DNA of 5,967 bases from Planctomycetota bacterium. GTDB taxonomy: Bacteria > Planctomycetota > UBA1135 > UBA2386. Location of the stretch: NCBI GenBank assembly GCA_003235605.1, contig QJVU01000223.1:1-5967 (forward strand), given 5' to 3'. The position numbers were made by a program, and so were the translations under genes. Shown in pieces: positions 1 through 5,544 of this stretch (position 1 is the first letter of the stretch; the number at the start of each line of letters is the position of its first letter). The notes under the pieces were generated by a model. It did no database searches. It was not told the DNA's origin and worked only from the letters and a program-made list of their open reading frames with translations.

Positions 1-441
1 CTGCTCCCCTACGCTCAGCTCGGCAGGTTTGTGATCGAGTCGGTCACCCAAACCCATCCGCTTGAGCAAGGCAGTCGCCGTCTTGTTCTGTTCGGACTCG
101 CCCAGCCCCGCCAAGAGCATCGGCACCTGGACATTCTGAGCAGCGGTCAAGTAGCTCACCAGGTTGAACGTCTGGAAGACGAACCCGATCTTCCTTCGGC
201 GGAGACTGGCACGTTGGTCCGGCGACATGTCGTATACCGACTGCCCATCGAGGAGGACCTCTCCATGGCTTGGCGAGAGCATGCCGCCCAGGATGAGAAG
301 CAGAGTGCTCTTGCCGCTGCCGCTCGGCCCTACTACGCAGACGAAGTCCCCACGGGGGATGTCGAGGGTCGTGTCGGCAAGCGCCGTGACCACGCTGCCG
401 CGGGTCTTGTAGGTCTTGCTCAGTCCATGCAGCGCCAGCAT
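1..441 (-). CDS. ABC transporter ATP-binding protein, LolD/MacB type (partial, runs off left edge)
   Basis: This is the cytoplasmic ATPase of an ABC transporter, energising the permease encoded just upstream. The 147 visible residues contain, in order, a Walker A motif GPSGSGKS at 38-45, the Q-loop in GFVFQTFNL (Gln90), and the start of the signature motif as LSVGEQ at 142-147, where the window ends. Walker B, D-loop and H-loop would lie outside. The family signature is usually LSGGQ/LSGGEQ, so Val for the first Gly is a mild variant. The start is ATG 441-439, only three bases past the permease stop (TGA-GCC-ATG), with a strong AGGAGGT ribosome site inside the permease end, so the two are translationally linked. 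Compact size and the SYLTAAQNV segment fit the MacB/LolD/FtsE branch, which drives mechanotransmission or release of substrates rather than classical import. The substrate is unknown. Confidence 0.93.
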   Translation of the reverse strand, partial: MLALHGLSKTYKTRGSVVTALADTTLDIPRGDFVCVVGPSGSGKSTLLLILGGMLSPSHGEVLLDGQSVYDMSPDQRASLRRRKIGFVFQTFNLVSYLTAAQNVQVPMLLAGLGESEQNKTATALLKRMGLGDRLDHKPAELSVGEQ

Positions 442-444
442 GGC

Positions 445-1537
445 TCAGACCTCCTGAAGCGTGGTGCAGGGATCGAGACGAGCAGCGCGACGGGCGGGGA
501 AGTAGCTCGCCGCAAGCACGATGGCCAGCGAGAGTCCGACTCCCCACAAAGCGAGCACAGGCATGGGCAAGACCGGGATCCCCGCGATCCTCGACCCCAG
601 CGACACTGCCAACACGGTGCCGAGGGCGTAGCCACCAATACCCCCGAGCAGGCCGAGCAGCAGCGCCTTGAGCATGAAGATCCTCAGGACCAGCGAGGAA
701 CTGGCCCCGAGTGCCATGAACGTGCCGATCTCCCGCCGTGTCGACCACCTGCTTGATCGTCACCACTCGCGCGTTGGGAAGAAGATCATTGATACCCTTC
801 ACCAGTCCAGCGGAGATCTCCTTGCAGCAACCGACTACCTCGATCGCGTTGAGGACGGCCTTCTTCCCGGTCAGCTTCTGGACGGTGTGGAGATGAGCGA
901 AGATCCTGGCGTCATCGACAGTGCCGGTCTCGGGGAGGATCGCGCTGATCACGAACGGATGGTCAAGTAGCCGGAGCTTCTCCTGGACCTTTGTCCGGAG
1001 CGAGGCAGCCACATCCGAACCCACCAGAACCTCGTTTGGCTCCAAGGTCTTGATCACGCGCCGACGGGTCGACGTTTCCTTGGGATCCGCCCCACCGCTG
1101 CTGACAACACCACAACCGGCTGGGCGCGAGAAGATCCCGCTGCTGCCCCAGGCCGCCTTGGCTTGGAATTCGCCCTTGGGCAGGATCCCGGTCAGTGTGA
1201 ACGCCTTGCCGTCGACTTTCACGGGCACCGACAGTTTCGGTGAGAGGTTGTCCAATCCTTGGAGATTGGACACTACGAGTCGATTCAGATACTCCTCAGG
1301 GATTTCGTCTCCCAGCATGTCTGCGGTGTAGTAGTCCTGTACCGTGGCAGACTTGGGCAGGACCAGGATGTTGGTCCCCAGAGCATCCAACTCCCGTGCG
1401 ATCGCCTTCTCCGAATAGAAGGTGATGTTCTTGATCGCCACGATCGCGGCAATCCCGAGCAGGATAGCCAGGACACTCGCGATCAGTTGACGCCTGCGCT
1501 CGAAGATCTCCCGCCAAACCAGCGTTCCAATGCGCAC
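445..1537 (-). pseudogene. ABC transporter permease, MacB/FtsX family, with internal deletion and frameshift
   Basis: This is the membrane subunit of the ABC transporter, normally four helices with a large extracytoplasmic MacB_PCD-like domain between helices 1 and 2. Reading from GTG 1537-1535 (MRIGTLVWRE), helix 1 is at about 18-37. The periplasmic domain follows, with Cys142 (GCG), then Cys237-Cys238 in GCCKEIS, and the frame reaches IKQVVDT (ending at 267). There the frame changes at about 733-740. The next frame gives RREIGTFMALGA, then two helices (LKALLLGLLGG, LSLAIVLAASYF) and ends FPARRAARLDPCTTLQEV, stop at 447-445. Family members have roughly 35-40 residues between these two motifs, containing helix 2, and these are absent. 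Without helix 2 the protein should not work, so this is either a true pseudogene or an assembly deletion. An upstream TTG at 1558 is in frame, but its ribosome site is poor. The gene lies 48 bases after the thioredoxin-like gene. Confidence 0.85.
449..455 (-). promoter_or_regulatory. Ribosome binding site of the ABC ATPase
   Basis: The minus strand reads AGGAGGT seven bases before ATG 441-439. It lies within the last codons of the permease gene and fixes the ATPase start. Confidence 0.85.
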
Positions 1538-1550
1538 GTGATCACACCAC

Positions 1551-1566
1551 GGAGCCAACTGGCTCC
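1551..1566 (-). repeat. Intercistronic inverted repeat before the permease start
   Basis: GGAGCCA and TGGCTCC form perfect 7-bp arms around two bases. As RNA this would be a 6-bp stem with a 4-base loop. It lies in the 48-base spacer between the thioredoxin-like gene and the permease, 13 bases before the GTG start. It could be an mRNA processing or stabilising hairpin, or chance. It has no T tract, so it is not an intrinsic terminator. Confidence 0.35.
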
Positions 1567-1585
1567 GAACAGGGCACTACTTCTT

Positions 1586-2359
1586 TCAAGTGCCTCCCTC
1601 ACAACAGCTGGACAGCGCGTTTGAGAAATCCGCCTTCTTGGTTGCCCCCGTGAATCTCGCCACGGCCCTGTGCGGCGGAGCCATGAGCACCGTGATCGAC
1701 TCGTTTGTCTTGGGATCGATCTTCAGCCGCTCTAGGGTCCCAACCTCGGCCTTGTTGGCAGGATCCAGAATGACGATTTCCGTGGTCTTGCAGAAAGCCT
1801 TGTCGGCCTTGAATTCCCGTGCTCCTTTCAAGGCGAGGGCGTTCGCCTTGGTCTTGGCATTCTGCACACACAGGACCACGTACTTCCCGTCCTGCAATGC
1901 CTTCAGAGTCTGCTCCAGCGCGGGGCTGACAAGGGCGCCGAAGATCTTCTTCTCGTCGACTTCGAGAGGGGCAGCCAGAGTCACCGCACCATTCGGGGCC
2001 ACCGCAAGCAGCAAGGGCATGGGCATTCGCGCGACCTTGAATTGATCCACGATCCCTTTCTCGGTGCCCAGCCTCACATCGATGCTGATCGACTCGGCCT
2101 TGCCAGCGAGCTTCGGCATTGCCTCGTCGAGAGTCTGTTTCATCGGTCCGTTCTGCTGCGCCTTCGTCTTGTAGAAGTAGACGAACGCGTACTTCTTGGC
2201 CTTGGCCGCGCGACGCAACGCAAGCAGCCCAGAGCCTGCGTTGGACTTGCCCTGGGCAACCTTGGACTCGCCCTGGGCGCCAACGCCCGGACCGGCGCCG
2301 GCCTGGGGGGATCCGATGAGCGGGAGAGAGGCCACTGCCAGGATCAGCAACGTGTTCAT
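1586..2359 (-). CDS. Secreted tandem thioredoxin-fold protein lacking CXXC
   Basis: A 257-residue exported protein, start ATG 2359-2357 preceded by GGGGTGA. Residues 1-20 are a short hydrophobic signal peptide (MNTLLILAVASLPLIGSPQA), followed by a Gly/Gln/Ser-rich linker (21-45). Residues 58-155 resemble a thioredoxin fold: strand FVYFYKTKA, the QQNGPMKQTL helix where WCGPCK would be, a middle strand ISIDV, the cis-Pro loop RMPMPLLLAV and a final PNG hairpin. Residues 160-250 look like a second fold (VVLCVQN, EIVILDPAN, ITVLMAPPH, VARFTGA). Neither half has CXXC. Cysteines are Cys164, Cys190 and a vicinal Cys252-Cys253 at the very C-terminus. Classical disulphide exchange is therefore unlikely; a binding or chaperone role for metal ions is an inference. 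It heads the minus-strand unit with the ABC genes and is divergent from arsR. Confidence 0.75.
   Translation of the reverse strand: MNTLLILAVASLPLIGSPQAGAGPGVGAQGESKVAQGKSNAGSGLLALRRAAKAKKYAFVYFYKTKAQQNGPMKQTLDEAMPKLAGKAESISIDVRLGTEKGIVDQFKVARMPMPLLLAVAPNGAVTLAAPLEVDEKKIFGALVSPALEQTLKALQDGKYVVLCVQNAKTKANALALKGAREFKADKAFCKTTEIVILDPANKAEVGTLERLKIDPKTNESITVLMAPPHRAVARFTGATKKADFSNALSSCCEGGT
2241..2282 (-). repeat. 21-bp tandem repeat in the linker of the thioredoxin-like gene
   Basis: Two adjacent 21-base copies, beginning TTGGACTTGCCCTGGGC and TTGGACTCGCCCTGGGC on the plus strand, encode the heptads AQGESKV and AQGKSNA in the flexible linker after the signal peptide. Length is a multiple of three, so copy number can change without loss of frame. 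Confidence 0.8.
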
Positions 2360-2446
2360 GTCGTCACCCCGAGGCGGCAGGGTGCCATGCTCGCCCTTCT
2401 GCACAAGTCGGCAGATGTGCGTAACCGCCGTCTCTGTCAGGCCCCC

Positions 2447-2473
2447 TTGACCTTCCGGCAAGAATTCGATAGT
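2447..2473 (+). promoter_or_regulatory. Possible sigma70-type promoter of arsR-acr3
   Basis: TTGACC (2447-2452, five of six to TTGACA) is followed after 15 bases by GATAGT (2468-2473, four of six to TATAAT). The spacer is shorter than ideal. The predicted start would fall at about 2480-2483, right at the ATG, implying a leaderless or near-leaderless message. Confidence 0.35.
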
Positions 2474-2482
2474 TCTCGAATT
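2463..2482 (+). promoter_or_regulatory. Candidate ArsR operator (perfect inverted repeat abutting the arsR ATG)
   Basis: AATTCGA, six bases, then TCGAATT: a perfect 7-bp dyad of 20 bases whose last base is directly before ATG 2483. ArsR/SmtB dimers bind such AT-containing 6-8 bp dyads next to or over their own promoter. It overlaps the candidate -10, which fits repression by blocking polymerase and release on As(III) binding. Confidence 0.65.
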
Positions 2483-2836
2483 ATGGAAACCGATGTTGCC
2501 GTGGCGGCCCTGTCGGCGCTGGCCCACAAGTCGAGGCTGCAGGCGTTTCGCCTCATTGTCCGGGCCGGTCCAGAGGGCATCCCCGCGGGGGAGATCGCCG
2601 CGCAGTTGGGCGTGGCGCCCCCGACGCTGTCGTTCCACCTCGCCCACCTGGCACGAGCGGGGTTGGTGGATTCCCACCGCGAAGGCCGCTCGGTGCTGTA
2701 CGCGCTCCGGGTTGACGGAATCCGTGACCTGTTGGGCTTCATCACGCAGGACTGCTGCCAGGGGAGGCCGGAACTCTGCCCACCGGAGGGTGAGGCGGCG
2801 CAGGGTTGTGAGGCGGGCAACTCGCGGAGGAGCTAG
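2483..2836 (+). CDS. arsR: Arsenic-responsive ArsR/SmtB family repressor
   Basis: A 117-residue winged-helix metalloregulator that represses its own operon and leaves DNA when it binds As(III) or Sb(III). Residues 7-28 form the first helices (AVAALSALAHKSRLQAFRLI), 35-43 helix 3, and 45-61 the recognition helix (APPTLSFHLAHLARAGL). The wing is at 64-74 (SHREGRSVLYA). It lacks the ELCVCDL site of the plasmid R773 type. Instead it has Cys91-Cys92 and Cys99 in DCCQGRPELC, plus Cys109. This resembles the C-terminal three-cysteine site known from Acidithiobacillus ferrooxidans ArsR, although I recall a slightly shorter spacing there. The ATG start gives a normal family length; the frame stays open upstream but that part overlaps the divergent gene and promoter. 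There is no Shine-Dalgarno sequence, since the palindrome abuts the start. The stop is 6 bases before acr3. Confidence 0.95.
   Translation: METDVAVAALSALAHKSRLQAFRLIVRAGPEGIPAGEIAAQLGVAPPTLSFHLAHLARAGLVDSHREGRSVLYALRVDGIRDLLGFITQDCCQGRPELCPPEGEAAQGCEAGNSRRS
2826..2832 (+). promoter_or_regulatory. Ribosome binding site of acr3
   Basis: GGAGGAG lies at the end of arsR, ten bases before ATG 2843. It supports this start and co-translation with arsR. Confidence 0.8.
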
Positions 2837-2842
2837 CGCGTC

Positions 2843-4048
2843 ATGACCGAGGAAGCACCCGGTCGCAAGATGCATGGTTTCGAGCGCCTGCTGACGCTTT
2901 GGGTGTTCCTCTGCATGGGGGCGGGAATCCTGCTGGGCCGCGTGGCCCCTGGTTTTGCCCGCGCCTTCGACAGCATCACGCTGGATGTCGATGGTGCGCC
3001 GGTGGTCTCGATCCCCATCGCCGTGTGTCTCTTCTTCATGATGTACCCGATCATGGTGAAGATCGACTTCGCGGAGGTCGTGGCCGCGGGGAAGAGCACC
3101 AAGCCAGTGCTGCTGACGTTGTTCGTGAACTGGTGCGTGAAGCCGCTCACGATGTTCGTCATCGCAAGCCTCTTCTTGGGCACCCTCTTCTTGCAACTCA
3201 TCGGACCTGAGGCGACGGACCTGGTGAAGCTCCCCTTCGGCCTCGATCTGCCAGCAGGCTCTCACTACGGCGCTGGCACGGTTGTCGTGCAAGAGGGCGT
3301 GAAGCTCCTGGAGGTCCCACTTTGGAGGAGCTACCTGGCTGGCTGCGTGCTTCTGGGCGTGGCCCCCTGCACTGCGATGGTGCTGGTCTGGGGCTACCTG
3401 GCGCGAGGCAACGACGCGCACACCCTGGTCATGGTGGCCATCAATTCCCTGACCATGCTCGTTCTATACGGCGTGTTGGGAGGCTTCCTTCTGGGAGTCG
3501 GACGGCTGCCCGTCCCGTGGCAGGCCCTCCTCTTGTCGATCGGCGTGTACGTCGCGCTGCCCCTGGTGGCTGGTTTTCTTTCGCGGAAGTGGATCATCGC
3601 GGCGAAGGGCGAGGAGTGGTTCAAGGAGAGGTTTCTGCATGTGCTCACACCGATCACGGTGAGCGCGTTGCTTCTCACGCTCATCTTGCTCTTCTCCTTC
3701 AAGGGAGACGTGATCGTCGAGAACCCATTGACGATCCTGTGGATCGCGGTGCCGTTGGTTGTCCAGACCCTGTTCATCTTCGGCATCACCTACGGACTCG
3801 CACACGCTCTTGGGCTCCGATACGCGGATGCAGCCCCGACAGCGATGATTGGAGCAAGCAACCACTTCGAGGTCGCGATCGCGACTGCAGCGATGCTCTT
3901 CGGCCTGTCTTCGGGCGCCGCCCTTGCCACGGTGGTCGGTGTCCTGATCGAAGTGCCACTGATGCTGGCTCTGGTCAAGCTCTGCTTGAGGACGCGGCTC
4001 TGGTTCCCCGAAGCCCCAGCCGTGCAAGTCGAAAGATCAGGCGGGTGA
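2843..4048 (+). CDS. acr3: ACR3-type arsenite efflux permease
   Basis: A 401-residue inner-membrane pump of the ACR3 family (BASS/bile-acid transporter superfamily), exporting arsenite, probably against protons. About ten hydrophobic segments are seen, starting with [17 protein letters not shown] (16-32). Family hallmarks are present: PIMVKIDF (69-76), [19 protein letters not shown] with the functionally required Cys176, the half-helix motif [13 protein letters not shown] (337-349), and [10 protein letters not shown] with Glu370, matching the essential Glu of TM9. Between TM3 and TM4 (about 115-160) there is an extra stretch, [16 protein letters not shown] and following, longer than in the compact Bacillus-type pumps I remember. 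Second gene of the arsR operon, so induced by As(III). No arsC is in the window; the reductase could lie elsewhere. Confidence 0.96.
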   Translation: MTEEAPGRKMHGFERLLTLWVFLCMGAGILLGRVAPGFARAFDSITLDVDGAPVVSIPIAVCLFFMMYPIMVKIDFAEVVAAGKSTKPVLLTLFVNWCVKPLTMFVIASLFLGTLFLQLIGPEATDLVKLPFGLDLPAGSHYGAGTVVVQEGVKLLEVPLWRSYLAGCVLLGVAPCTAMVLVWGYLARGNDAHTLVMVAINSLTMLVLYGVLGGFLLGVGRLPVPWQALLLSIGVYVALPLVAGFLSRKWIIAAKGEEWFKERFLHVLTPITVSALLLTLILLFSFKGDVIVENPLTILWIAVPLVVQTLFIFGITYGLAHALGLRYADAAPTAMIGASNHFEVAIATAAMLFGLSSGAALATVVGVLIEVPLMLALVKLCLRTRLWFPEAPAVQVERSGG

Positions 4049-4452
4049 GGAAGACAGCCCGTCCCGCCCTCGTCGACGGCGACGTGTCTAAGAAACCACA
4101 TGCTGAATCTCGTCCTGTTGCCAGTGGTAGTCGCTCACCACTTCCCAGGTTTCGAATCGTCCCCAGCCCCAACCCCCCTCAACATGGTTCGCTGTCCTTT
4201 GCGGAGAACAGCAGATTCCGCAGTCCCGCATGAGCAGGGCGGCAATCTCGAAGCCTAATCAGAGGACGGGCTGCAACACAGGGTGGACCAGGGAAACGGC
4301 CGCGGAATGTACCGGTGCCAAGGGTTGCGAGCCTCGCGCCTGGCATGCGCAACCCACGCCTTTCAGCTTGTGGGACCCCAAGAAGGTCTGCGCCTTGGTG
4401 ACCATCCTCTACTTGGCCCACTTGCTGACCGACATGGTGTGGTGGTGATGGT
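4049..4452. other. Stretch without a convincing gene after acr3
   Basis: About 400 bases between acr3 and the primase remnant. Short open frames exist on both strands (for example 4230-4448 plus and 4487-4179 minus), but none shows a recognisable family or ribosome site. Two small hairpins follow acr3: CGTCG/CGACG at 4071-4084 and AGTGGT/ACCACT at 4123-4142. Neither has a T tract, so a terminator for arsR-acr3 cannot be called with confidence. The sequence may be decayed mobile-element DNA like that to its right. Confidence 0.4.
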
Positions 4453-4690
4453 GGCCACGTGCCAGTGGGTGATGCCGGCGTGCCCATTCCTCCGCCGTAG
4501 CCGGAGACCTCCGGCGATACGGTCCACGTTGCCCCCGGAGCCAGTAGCCCAGCGCCTTGGTATTCTCACGCCCACGGACAAGGTCGATCAGCGGTCCACC
4601 GCGGGCCAGTGCCATGGCCCAGGTGACCAGTTCCGGCGCCGTCTTCTCTCCGGTGTTGAAGTGCTGGTGCCACTCGGCCAGTGCCTCCCG
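4453..4690 (-). pseudogene. Remnant of a phage/plasmid-type DNA primase/helicase, C-terminal end
   Basis: Two minus-strand frames together give the usual C-terminal module of large phage and plasmid replication primases. Frame one, from 4690, reads REALAEWHQHFNTGEKT, then ELVTWAMALARGGPLIDLV and NTKALGYWLRG. After a run of five G (plus-strand C run at 4532-4536) the sense continues in the next frame as GNVDRIAGGLRLRRR, then GITHWHVATI. This follows the remembered pattern LGxxLRxxxgriigGxrlxrx..W.V seen at the end of such proteins. Dropping one G would rejoin the frames. Everything N-terminal (primase and helicase domains) is gone, and a TAG at 4693-4691 stands directly before it. It is nonfunctional as read. 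Assignment rests on pattern memory, so confidence is moderate. Confidence 0.5.
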
Positions 4691-4691
4691 C

Positions 4692-4946
4692 TAGCTCCTG
4701 CCGGATCCTGGTCGCGGCGCTGTGGCGCAGCCGGTTGGGACTCCACTGAGGTACCTGGGCGACGCTGCAGGCCCGGTAGATCGCACACCGGTAGCTGTTG
4801 ATGGTGTATGCATCGGACGGGCGGCGCTTCTTACGCTTCTTGCACTTCGTCACGTAGCGGCGCAGGTGACTGTCCCACAGGGGCGTCCGGCGACGCTGCC
4901 GCCTCTCGGCCCTATGCTCCACCACAGCGTCCTTCGGACTGAACAA
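4692..4946 (-). pseudogene. Tyrosine recombinase (phage-type integrase) remnant, C-terminal catalytic part
   Basis: In the minus frame open from 5030 to 4566, the recognisable part is LFSPKDAVVEHRAERRQRRR (the linker before the catalytic core end), a lysine/arginine-rich stretch, then YTINSYRCAIYRA and VPQWSPNRLRHSAATRIRQE. The RLRHSAAT box holds the second catalytic Arg and a His of tyrosine recombinases, in the SPNRLRH style I remember from planctomycete integrases. Homology then stops: the following LGH motif and the nucleophilic Tyr segment are missing, as are the N-terminal DNA-binding domain and first catalytic Arg. The residues before 4946 and after 4692 in this frame look like noise. 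It is a dead fragment, 173 bases from the 3' end of tRNA-Val, as expected for an element that integrated into that gene. Confidence 0.7.
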
Positions 4947-4980
4947 CGCCTTGCCAGCGGCTGGCCTTCTCGCGGTATGC

Positions 4981-4997
4981 GGGGGGGGCTCCCCCCC
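4981..4997. repeat. G8-CT-C7 perfect homopolymer hairpin
   Basis: Eight G, then CT, then seven C make a 7-bp all-GC stem with a 3-base loop, between the integrase remnant and tRNA-Val. There is no adjacent T tract. It may be real or a homopolymer length error. Confidence 0.6.
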
Positions 4998-5085
4998 TTC
5001 GTTCGTGCCATCGTTGCGGCGCTCCAACATGGAAAAGGGTCCACGTTTTTCCTGTTATGTGCGCCGCCGCCGTCGCGGATCGGGT

Positions 5086-5102
5086 TCGCGCTAACTGCGC
5101 GA
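5086..5102 (-). other. Hairpin just downstream of tRNA-Val
   Basis: Perfect 6-bp arms TCGCGC/GCGCGA around five bases, 16 bases after the encoded CCA on the tRNA strand. It could help end the tRNA transcript or mark its 3' processing, but no U tract follows. Confidence 0.35.
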
Positions 5103-5118
5103 TCACCTTGCACTTGTG

Positions 5119-5193
5119 TGGTGGGCCGTGCTGGACTTGAACCAGCGACTTCCACCGTGTGAAGATGGCACTCTACCGCTGAGTTAACGGCCC
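5119..5193 (-). tRNA. tRNA-Val(CAC), with encoded CCA
   Basis: The minus strand folds as a full cloverleaf: acceptor GGGCCGT/ACGGCCC, D-stem ACTC/GAGT around AGCGGTA, anticodon stem CCATC/GGTGG (one T-G pair) with loop TTCACAC giving anticodon CAC, variable loop AAGTC, T-stem GCTGG/CCAGC with loop TTCAAGT, discriminator A, then CCA in the DNA. Anticodon CAC reads GUG valine codons. All stems are intact, so it should be functional. Its 3' end faces the integrase remnant, the usual orientation for integration into a tRNA gene. Confidence 0.95.
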
Positions 5194-5544
5194 GTGAGGG
5201 GCGAGGAGACTACCTCCTACCCGGGGGCCTGGCAACCAGGATTCCTGGGCCCGTAACGCGCCGTTCCCGGGGCTCGCCGTGTGAGGTGGCGCGTGTTGCC
5301 CCGGCTCCGGGCTGTCGGGCAGCCAGGGCTCCGGGCCGGGTTCCGGCCCTCTCCATCACCCATACTGTCGTGTAGGCGAACACCCCCCCGTACAAACCGC
5401 CGACACAGCGGTTGTCGACCCGGCCTTGTTGCTCCGAGGGCCGATCGCGACCGATTCTTGCTGGAGAGAGCCCCTACCGGTGCCCGATACAAAGGCGGGC
5501 GCCCGCAACGTGGGGAAGAACTGCACCCGGGCCGATTTCTAGCG
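5194..5544. other. GC-rich spacer with dense hairpins, no gene seen
   Basis: About 350 bases upstream of tRNA-Val with several perfect dyads: AGGAG/CTCCT (5204-5218), CCTGG-CAA-CCAGG-ATT-CCTGG (5228-5248), ACGCGCC/GGCGCGT (5256-5294), GGCTG/CAGCC (5310-5324), GGGCCGG-GTT-CCGGCCC (5333-5349) and AACCGC/GCGGTT (5395-5413). A 10-base direct repeat GGCTCCGGGC occurs at 5303 and 5327. Minus-strand open frames here are Pro/Arg/Gly-rich and look like by-products of GC content. Confidence 0.45.

Larger units (their letters stand above)
2360..2482. promoter_or_regulatory. Divergent promoter region between the thioredoxin/ABC unit and arsR-acr3
   Basis: A 123-base spacer separates two divergent start codons. 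The arsR side holds a TTGACC hexamer and the inverted repeat listed separately. On the minus strand, CATAAT at 2485-2480 is a good -10 match but no -35 is visible at the right distance, so the leftward promoter stays undefined. If the leftward promoter overlaps the palindrome, ArsR could repress both directions; this is inference. Confidence 0.55.

Noticed and set aside
31..1331. Several plus-strand open frames opposite the ABC genes
   Set aside because: They are low-complexity, charged translations that mirror clearly recognisable minus-strand domains.
2042..2482. Upstream in-frame extension of ArsR
   Set aside because: It overlaps the divergent gene and the promoter, has no family similarity, and ATG 2483 gives the normal ArsR length.
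2360..3421. Long minus-strand open frame upstream of the thioredoxin-like start, antisense to arsR and acr3
   Set aside because: It is Arg/His/Gln-rich shadow sequence of the plus-strand genes; a signal peptide and ribosome site mark the real start at 2359.
4100..4175. tRNA-like phrases (AGTGGTAGTCGC and GGTTTCGAATCG)
   Set aside because: No acceptor, anticodon or T-stem pairing could be formed, so neither a tRNA nor an att copy is supported.
4179..4220. LLFSAKDSE on the minus strand, similar to ALFSPKDA of the integrase remnant
   Set aside because: Only about seven residues match and nothing around them aligns, so it is probably chance.
4409..4460. A run of five His codons (GHHHHHT) near the end of a short frame
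   Set aside because: It is the out-of-frame reading of ATITTTP in the primase remnant, not a metal-binding tail or vector tag.
4850..5162. Open frames containing GRAGLEPATSTV or MEVAGSSPARPTT
   Set aside because: These phrases are translations of the tRNA-Val gene on either strand, a well-known source of false proteins.
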